A stretch of DNA of 11,730 bases from Sphingomonadaceae bacterium. GTDB lineage: Bacteria; Pseudomonadota; Alphaproteobacteria; Sphingomonadales; Sphingomonadaceae. The stretch spans positions 1 through 11,730 of the forward strand of contig CANGBE010000025.1 in NCBI GenBank assembly GCA_947451875.1. Reading direction: 5' to 3'. Positions 6,494 through 11,730 of this stretch are shown in pieces (the stretch's first letter is position 1; the number at the start of each line of letters is the position of its first letter). The notes under the pieces are model-generated. The model made no database searches and was not told the DNA's origin. It worked only from the letters and a program-made list of their open reading frames with translations. A program made the position numbers and the translations under genes.

Positions 6494-7384
6494 ATGCGGG
6501 AAAAACTCAAAAAGCCGCAGCGTCCGCAGGAATTGCAGGATCCGCTGAACCGCTATCTTTACCACCCGCTGGCCTGGCAACTGGCCCGCGGCTTGGCTCG
6601 CACACCGATGACGCCCAACATGGTTTCGGTGATTGGCGGCCTTTGTGTTGTTCTGGCGGCCTGGGCCTACGCCCTTCCGCAGACGTGGTTTCCGCAGAGC
6701 GCCCTGCTTGGTCTGGGGCTGCACATGGCCTGGCATGTTTTCGATGGTGCTGATGGTGATCTGGCGCGAATTACCGGCAAGGCCAGCCCGATTGGTGAAA
6801 TGGTCGATGGCCTGTGCGATTACCTGAGCCATATCGTGCTCTATGCTACGCTCGGCTGGCTGCTGCACTTTTCCATGGGCAACTGGGCCTGGTTCTGGAT
6901 GCTGGCGGCGGGGGTCAGCCATGCGGTTCAGGCCAACCATGTCGAAGTGCAGCGCCGCCAGTACCAGTACTGGGTCTATGGCACCCCGTGGATCAGACAG
7001 AGCCACAAGCCCGGTTCGGAGACGGCGAAGAGCGGCTTTTCCGCGCTAGTCACGCTCTACATCAACGCCGCTACATCGATGACGCCTTACGCGCTCAAAG
7101 TGGATGAGGCAGTTGTCGCAGCCGCGGGTGATCCAGCCCGCCTTGGCGCAATCCACACGGCAACCCGGGCAAAGGCCCGGCCCTTGCTGTGGTTGTGCAA
7201 GGTGCTCGGTCCCAATCCACGAGCCATCGCGTTAGGCTTTTCGATTCTGCTGGGCGGGCCCGGCTGGCATGGAGCGATTTATTACTTCGTCTTCCAGTCG
7301 GTCGTGCTCAACCTGCTGCTGGTCTGGTCAATCCACAAGCACAATAAGGCAGCGCGGCGGATTGCAGCCCGGATAGGAGCATGA
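6494..7384 (+). CDS. CDP-alcohol phosphatidyltransferase, probable CDP-inositol-dependent inositol-phosphate transferase
   Basis: This 296-residue integral membrane enzyme transfers a phosphoalcohol from a CDP-alcohol to an acceptor hydroxyl. The family signature D-x2-DG-x2-AR-x8-G-x3-D-x3-D is perfect, with D84, D87, G88, A91, R92, G101, D105 and D109; the four aspartates bind metal and catalyse. Hydrophobic segments lie around residues 43-60, 66-83, 110-126, 130-143 and 243-280. Its partners across the divergent promoter make inositol-1-phosphate and probably CDP-inositol, so inositol is the likely head group. The acceptor might be a diacylglycerol-type lipid, giving an inositol phospholipid, or inositol-1-phosphate, giving a di-inositol phosphate as in hyperthermophiles. 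The sequence alone cannot decide. A conventional phosphatidyltransferase using CDP-diacylglycerol is the alternative. The gene is followed after 28 bases by the amidohydrolase and may lead a three-gene operon. Confidence 0.92.
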   Translation: MREKLKKPQRPQELQDPLNRYLYHPLAWQLARGLARTPMTPNMVSVIGGLCVVLAAWAYALPQTWFPQSALLGLGLHMAWHVFDGADGDLARITGKASPIGEMVDGLCDYLSHIVLYATLGWLLHFSMGNWAWFWMLAAGVSHAVQANHVEVQRRQYQYWVYGTPWIRQSHKPGSETAKSGFSALVTLYINAATSMTPYALKVDEAVVAAAGDPARLGAIHTATRAKARPLLWLCKVLGPNPRAIALGFSILLGGPGWHGAIYYFVFQSVVLNLLLVWSIHKHNKAARRIAARIGA

Positions 7385-7412
7385 TCTCGACTCTGCCACA
7401 CCTGCGGCTATC

Positions 7413-8621
7413 ATGGTCGTCATGCTGACCGATCTCCTGCTGAATGACGCGCATGCAATCGCTGGTGACATCACCGCTCTGCGGCGTGCGATCCACGCCG
7501 AACCGGAACTGGGCCTGCACACGCCCAAAACCCGAGACAAAGTGCGCGCAGCGCTGGCTGACCTGCCGCTGGAATGGCGCGAAGGCCCGTCCACCACCGG
7601 CATGGTCGCCGTGCTGAAAGGCGGAGCGGGAGAGGGCAAACGAGTTCTGCTACGCGGCGATATGGACGCGCTGCCGATGCCGGAAGAGACCGGACTGCCC
7701 TTCGCCTCCTCGATCCCCGGCACCATGCACGCCTGCGGTCATGATGCCCACACCGCCATGCTGGCCGGCGCGGCGCGGCTGCTGTGCAACCGCCGCGAGA
7801 GCCTGAAGGGCGAGGTGCAATTCATGTTCCAGCCGGGTGAAGAAGGCTGGCACGGCGCGCGGTTTATGCTCGATGATGGCCTGCTTGACCCGCTGCCCGA
7901 TGCCGCTTTCGCCCTGCACGTTATGCCCAATGCCCCGCACGGTCTGATCGCCGGACGAGCCGGAGCGCTGCTCGCCGCGGCTGATCAGATTGAGATCATT
8001 ATCGAAGGCCGTGGCGGCCATGCCTCATTGCCGCATGAAACGCTCGATCCGGTGCCTGTCGCCTGCGAGATTGTGCTGGCGATCCAGACAATGGTGACGC
8101 GGCGGTTCAATGCCCACGATCCAGTGGTGGTAACGATCGCCGCCATCAATGCCGGGACAGCGCACAACGTGATCGCCGACCGGGTGGTGCTGAAGGGCAC
8201 GATGCGCACGCTTTCAGCCCAGCACCGCACAGCCGCGCGCGAGGCCATCGAATTGCTCTGTGTCGGAATCGCCGGAGCACACGGCCTGACCGCGCAGGTT
8301 GCGGTGATGGAGGGCTTCCCGCTGACAGTCTGCGATGGCCGGGCCGTCGATTTCGGCGAAAGCGTGTCCCGTCAGCTTTTCGGGCCGCAGGGGTTCCTGC
8401 GGCTCGACGCGCCGATCATGGGGGCCGAAGATTTCGCCTATGTGCTGGAAAAGGTTCCCGGCGCGATGTTCTTCATTGGGGTTTCGCACGAAGGCGATGA
8501 CTGGAAACAATGCTGCGGCATCCATTCCACCCGGATGATGCTCGATGAAAGCGTGATGCCGCATGGCGCGGCGCTGCTAGCTGCGCTGGGCGCGGGATTT
8601 CTCGAACGCGGTCTGGGCTGA
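7413..8621 (+). CDS. M20-family amidohydrolase (hippurate hydrolase / N-acyl-amino-acid deacylase type)
   Basis: This 402-residue metallopeptidase-fold enzyme belongs to the M20D group, which hydrolyses amide bonds of N-acyl or N-aroyl amino acids. The metal-site motifs are all present: RGDMDALP (81-88), MHACGHDAHT (C108 and H110), the glutamates in QPGEEG (E143, E144), H169 in ALHV, and H371 in GIHSTR. The lid-domain motif GGHAS is at 201-205. No signal peptide is visible, so it is probably cytosolic. The start may be the ATG at 7413 or that at 7422; neither has a clear ribosome binding site. It lies 28 bases after the phosphatidyltransferase and 13 before the acyl-CoA ligase, so the three are probably co-transcribed. 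It could release a fatty acid for the ligase next door, but the substrate is unknown. Confidence 0.93.
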   Translation: MVVMLTDLLLNDAHAIAGDITALRRAIHAEPELGLHTPKTRDKVRAALADLPLEWREGPSTTGMVAVLKGGAGEGKRVLLRGDMDALPMPEETGLPFASSIPGTMHACGHDAHTAMLAGAARLLCNRRESLKGEVQFMFQPGEEGWHGARFMLDDGLLDPLPDAAFALHVMPNAPHGLIAGRAGALLAAADQIEIIIEGRGGHASLPHETLDPVPVACEIVLAIQTMVTRRFNAHDPVVVTIAAINAGTAHNVIADRVVLKGTMRTLSAQHRTAAREAIELLCVGIAGAHGLTAQVAVMEGFPLTVCDGRAVDFGESVSRQLFGPQGFLRLDAPIMGAEDFAYVLEKVPGAMFFIGVSHEGDDWKQCCGIHSTRMMLDESVMPHGAALLAALGAGFLERGLG

Positions 8622-8626
8622 AGGAG
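8621..8626 (+). promoter_or_regulatory. Ribosome binding site fixing the GTG start of the acyl-CoA ligase
   Basis: AAGGAG begins on the last base of the amidohydrolase stop codon and lies eight bases before the GTG at 8635. The ATG at 8647 is in frame but lacks comparable spacing, so the GTG is favoured. Confidence 0.6.
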
Positions 8627-8634
8627 AGCAACTG

Positions 8635-10233
8635 GTGCTTGGCGGAATGCAGGACTGGAGTCTGGTGGTCACACAGATCGTTGACCACGCGGCCCGCGAA
8701 CATGGAACCCGCGAGCTGGTGACCCGCTGGGCTGATGGCAGCGAAAGCCGGACGACTTGGGCGGGTGTTCGTCAGAGCGCACTGCGGATGACGCAGGCCT
8801 TGCGGCGCCTTGGCATCGCCAAGGGTGACAGGATTGCCACGATGGCAATGAACCATCATCGCCATTTGATTTCCTGGTACGGCGCAGTGGGCGCCGGCGG
8901 GGTGCTGCATACAATCAACCCCCGTCTGTTCGATGAACAGCTTGAATACATGGTAGGCCACGCAGAAGACCGCGTGCTGCTGTATGATGCCGTGTTCCAG
9001 CCGATAGTTGACCGCATGAAGCACCGCTGGCCGACTATCGAGCACTATATCTGTTATGACAGCGGTGCCCAGACCACGCATTTCGAGGACTGGATCGGCG
9101 GCGAAGATGGTCAAACCGACTGGACCGAATGCGACGAGCGCGATCCATGTATGCTGTGTTATACCAGCGGGACCACCGGCAACCCCAAAGGCGTGCTCTA
9201 TGAGCATCGCTCGACCATGCTTCATGCTCTCACCGCTGTGCAGCCCGCGATTTTCGATTTCGACGCGCGAAGCGTTATGTTGCCTGTCGTTCCCATGTTT
9301 CATGCTGCGAGCTGGGGATTGCCTTGGGCCGGGGCCATAACCGGCGTGAAGTTCGTTTTTTCAGCGGTCAATGACCCTGCAGCGCTGTGCGAATTGATCC
9401 AGAACGAAGGCGTAACCCATGCGGCCGGCGTGCCTACTGTGTGGCTCGGCGTATTTCAGCAGCTTGATAGCGCGGGGGGAAATCTCGGAAAACTGCGCCA
9501 CATCATTTGCGGCGGATCTGCCATGCCGCGAAGCATGATCGAGCGGTTCATGCGGAATGGAATCAACGTCGCCCATGCCTGGGGCATGACCGAAACCAGT
9601 CCTATTGGCACAACAGGCTGCAAACCCAGCAACTGGGATGACTTAACCTTTGACGAGCAGGTCGATGCCAAGGCGATGCAGGGACGAGTGCCCTTCGGCG
9701 TGGAACTGCGTTGCCTGGATCTGGGCGATCCTGCGATTGTGCTCCCCCGTGATGGCAAGACATCCGGCGCATTGCAGGTGCGCGGCCCTTGGGTGGTGAA
9801 ACGCTATTTCAAAGCGGAGGCCGATGCCACGGTTGAGGACCAGTGGTTCGATACCGGCGATGTCGCCGTGATTCATCCTGATGGCACGCTGCAGTTGACT
9901 GATCGCACCAAGGACGTGATCAAGTCAGGCGGTGAATGGATCAGCTCGGTCGAATTGGAGAACGCCGCGATTGCCCATCCCGGGGTTGCCGAAGCTGCCG
10001 CCATCGGCATTGCCCACCCCAAATGGGACGAGCGGCCGATCCTGGTGGTGGTCAAGAAGCCGGGCGCAGAGGTTGATCCCGAGAGCTTGCGCGAAGTTCT
10101 AGCAACGCGGGTTGCGAAGTGGTGGCTGCCCGACGCAATCGAGTTCGTTGACGAGATCCCGCACACCGGCACCGGCAAAATCAGCAAGAAAGACCTGCGC
10201 GATCGGTTCCGCAATTACCGGTTGGAAGACTGA
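8635..10233 (+). CDS. Fatty-acyl-CoA ligase, AlkK-like AMP-forming
   Basis: This 532-residue ANL-superfamily enzyme activates a carboxylic acid with ATP to an acyl-adenylate and then forms the CoA thioester. Visible motifs are the ATP loop YTSGTTGNPKG (176-186), AWGMTETSP (315-323), the WFDTGDVA segment with the ribose-binding aspartate, the hinge DRTKDVIKSGGEWIS, and the catalytic lysine K515 in TGTGKISKKDLR. The overall pattern, including MFHAASWGLP and HPKWDERP, is that of medium- to long-chain fatty-acyl-CoA ligases of the AlkK kind. It probably supplies beta-oxidation or lipid synthesis. It starts at a GTG with a well-placed ribosome binding site that overlaps the stop of the amidohydrolase gene, so the two are surely co-transcribed. 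Chain-length preference cannot be read from the sequence. Confidence 0.94.
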   Translation: MLGGMQDWSLVVTQIVDHAAREHGTRELVTRWADGSESRTTWAGVRQSALRMTQALRRLGIAKGDRIATMAMNHHRHLISWYGAVGAGGVLHTINPRLFDEQLEYMVGHAEDRVLLYDAVFQPIVDRMKHRWPTIEHYICYDSGAQTTHFEDWIGGEDGQTDWTECDERDPCMLCYTSGTTGNPKGVLYEHRSTMLHALTAVQPAIFDFDARSVMLPVVPMFHAASWGLPWAGAITGVKFVFSAVNDPAALCELIQNEGVTHAAGVPTVWLGVFQQLDSAGGNLGKLRHIICGGSAMPRSMIERFMRNGINVAHAWGMTETSPIGTTGCKPSNWDDLTFDEQVDAKAMQGRVPFGVELRCLDLGDPAIVLPRDGKTSGALQVRGPWVVKRYFKAEADATVEDQWFDTGDVAVIHPDGTLQLTDRTKDVIKSGGEWISSVELENAAIAHPGVAEAAAIGIAHPKWDERPILVVVKKPGAEVDPESLREVLATRVAKWWLPDAIEFVDEIPHTGTGKISKKDLRDRFRNYRLED

Positions 10234-10237
10234 CAGA

Positions 10238-11593
10238 TCAGGCAAGCTGCGCGAGGAATCCGGCCTCGTCTTCCAGACAGCGCAGGTCGAGCAGCAATGC
10301 GCCATCGCCAATCCGTCCGATTACCGGCACCGGCAGCTTGCGCAGACGCGTTGCCAGATCATTGAGCGCCTTGCCCGATTTGCCCGCCGGACGGAGGGCC
10401 AGAGCCACGCTGGGAATCGCCGCGCTGGGCAAAGAGCCGCTGCCAGCCTGACTGTTGCAGTGGGTCGCGGCTATCGTCCACGCATCGCCCAGCCAGTCCT
10501 GCACCTTCGGCACAAGCCGCCCGGCCAGGGCCTCAAGCTCCGCCACCGGACGGGTAAGCAGGCGCAATGTCGGCAAGTCGCGGGTCAGGAAATCGGGCTT
10601 GCGATAGGCCAGCAGGGTGGCCTCCAGCGCGGCCAGCGTCATCTTGGAAACCCTAAGCGCACGCTTGAGCGGGTGTTTGCGGATCTTGGCGATCAAATCC
10701 TTGCGCCCGACGATCAGCCCGGCCTGCGGACCGCCCATCAGCTTGTCGCCGCTGAACGTCACCACATCGGCTCCGGCGCTCAGACAATCGCGGACCACAG
10801 GCTCCTTTGGCAGGCCAAGCGCAGGCAGATCGATCAGGCTCCCCGCACCGAGATCTGTGATGAACGGCAGGCCGTGGGCAAGAGCGATCGCGGCCACCTC
10901 GGCCTCACCCACATCAGCGGTAAAACCGGTTATCGTGTAATTGCTTGCGTGGACCTTCATCAACGCCGCTGTCCTGGGGCCAATAGCGCTTTCATAGTCG
11001 CGCGCGTGAGTGCGATTGGTGGTGCCGACCTCGACCAGCCGGACATTGGCCGCGCGCATCACATCAGGCACGCGAAAGGCTCCGCCGATCTCAACCAGTT
11101 CGCCGCGCGAAACCACAACCTCGCGCTTCGCTGCCAGCGCCGCCAGCGCGAGCAGTACAGCGGCGGCATTGTTGTTGACCACGGTCGCCGCCTCGGCCCC
11201 GGTCAATTCACAAAGCAGGCCTTCCACAATCGTATCGCGATCTCCCCGCCCTGCGGTGGCAAGATCAAATTCAAGCGCACATGGCGATCGCATGGCCATC
11301 GCCGCGTGTTCCACTGCGGCTTCGGATAGCAGCGCCCGGCCAAGATTGGTGTGGAGCACGGTTCCGGTGAGATTGAACACCCGGGCCAAGCGCGGTGTGG
11401 ATTGCGCGGCAAGCAGCGCTGCGGCTTCGTCCAAAACCTCAGCCTCTTCCGGCCTGACGCCTGAATTCTGCGCTCGATATTCAGCCAGCACCGCCCGTAC
11501 GGCATCGGTCAGCGCCGCGCGTCCATAATCATCGCAGATCGACCCAGCTTCCAGCAACCGCAGCACAGCGTCGACCGAGGGAAGCGGGCTCAT
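10238..11593 (-). CDS. selA: L-seryl-tRNA(Sec) selenium transferase (selenocysteine synthase)
   Basis: SelA is a cytosolic, decameric PLP enzyme that converts seryl-tRNA(Sec) to selenocysteinyl-tRNA(Sec) with selenophosphate. From the ATG at 11593 the protein has 451 residues, close to the usual length of about 460. The PLP lysine is K284 in FSGDKLMGGPQAGLIVG. Other family marks are FNLTGTVLHTNLGRALLSE and the VNNNAAAVLL segment in the N-terminal half, followed by the EVGTTNRT motif. The frame also opens at a TTG (11614), but that overlaps the dehydrogenase stop and adds atypical residues; MSPLPSVDAVLRLLE fits the family start better. It lies ten bases downstream of a class III alcohol dehydrogenase gene. 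selB, often directly downstream of selA, is not there: the next gene is convergent, with a gap of four bases and no terminator. Confidence 0.96.
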   Translation of the reverse strand: MSPLPSVDAVLRLLEAGSICDDYGRAALTDAVRAVLAEYRAQNSGVRPEEAEVLDEAAALLAAQSTPRLARVFNLTGTVLHTNLGRALLSEAAVEHAAMAMRSPCALEFDLATAGRGDRDTIVEGLLCELTGAEAATVVNNNAAAVLLALAALAAKREVVVSRGELVEIGGAFRVPDVMRAANVRLVEVGTTNRTHARDYESAIGPRTAALMKVHASNYTITGFTADVGEAEVAAIALAHGLPFITDLGAGSLIDLPALGLPKEPVVRDCLSAGADVVTFSGDKLMGGPQAGLIVGRKDLIAKIRKHPLKRALRVSKMTLAALEATLLAYRKPDFLTRDLPTLRLLTRPVAELEALAGRLVPKVQDWLGDAWTIAATHCNSQAGSGSLPSAAIPSVALALRPAGKSGKALNDLATRLRKLPVPVIGRIGDGALLLDLRCLEDEAGFLAQLA

Positions 11594-11603
11594 CAGATGC
11601 CAA

Positions 11604-11730
11604 TCAGAACACAACGACAGAGCGGATAGACTTGCCGGCGTGCATCAGGTCAAACGCCGTATTGATCTCTTCCAGCCCCATAACGTGAGTGATCATTGGG
11701 TCGATCTCGATCTTGCCCTGCATATACATG
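11604..11730 (-). CDS. frmA: Class III alcohol dehydrogenase / S-(hydroxymethyl)glutathione dehydrogenase, C-terminus only
   Basis: Only the last 41 residues are in the window (MYMQGKIEIDPMITHVMG through KSIRSVVVF), with a TGA at 11604-11606. The pattern KIEIDPMITH...EEINTAFDLMHAGKSIRSVV is typical of zinc-dependent class III alcohol dehydrogenases, which oxidise the glutathione adduct of formaldehyde on the way to formate. Other zinc alcohol dehydrogenases with similar C-termini cannot be ruled out from so short a piece. The selA gene follows after ten bases, so the two are probably co-transcribed. Confidence 0.8.
   Translation of the reverse strand, partial: MYMQGKIEIDPMITHVMGLEEINTAFDLMHAGKSIRSVVVF

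Noticed and set aside
8473..9303. 276-residue minus-strand open frame.
   Set aside because: It is antisense to the amidohydrolase and acyl-CoA ligase genes, both of which have complete motif sets.
11594..11614. TTG start of selA at 11614.
   Set aside because: It overlaps the dehydrogenase stop region and adds seven residues unlike the family; the ATG at 11593 is preferred.

Overview
The window looks like chromosomal DNA of a GC-rich alphaproteobacterium, most likely a sphingomonad (Sphingomonadales, Erythrobacter/Novosphingobium-like). This rests on protein character and on the rpe–heparinase II/III pairing that I know from that group, not on any database search. All the genes described are protein-coding. 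I saw no rRNA, tRNA, CRISPR array or insertion sequence, and no gene-free stretch longer than about 235 bases.

Left end (1-2552, minus strand): rpe (ribulose-5-phosphate 3-epimerase) is followed with zero spacing (stop and start form TAAATG) by a large heparinase II/III-family gene that runs off the left edge.

2553-3746: a scar-like segment with two facing remnants that look like parts of a lasso-peptide (or related RiPP) locus. One is a minus-strand B2 leader-peptidase domain without its N-terminal part. The other is a plus-strand ABC exporter that keeps its complete ATPase domain but has lost nearly all of its membrane domain. Their truncated ends meet and overlap at about 2900-2950. No core synthetase or precursor gene is visible. 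A secreted DUF2141 protein follows (3788-4324).

4333-7384: a divergent inositol locus. On the minus strand are an actinobacterial-type myo-inositol-1-phosphate synthase and a CTP:inositol-1-phosphate cytidylyltransferase-like enzyme. On the plus strand is a membrane CDP-alcohol phosphatidyltransferase with a perfect active-site motif. Together they predict glucose-6-P -> inositol-1-P -> CDP-inositol -> an inositol-phosphate lipid or di-inositol phosphate. This CDP-inositol route is known from hyperthermophiles and Rhodothermus and would be unusual in a mesophilic proteobacterium. A 235-bp control region with a palindrome, an inverted repeat and helical-turn-spaced direct repeats separates the two arms.

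7413-10233: an M20-family amidohydrolase and an AlkK-like fatty-acyl-CoA ligase follow the phosphatidyltransferase at operon-like spacing (28 and 13 nt).

Right end (10238-11730, minus strand): selA (selenocysteine synthase) meets the ligase tail to tail, 4 nt apart. It lies directly downstream of the C-terminus of a class III alcohol/formaldehyde dehydrogenase. selB is not adjacent downstream of selA. The pairing suggests a formaldehyde-to-formate context, with a selenoprotein formate dehydrogenase elsewhere.
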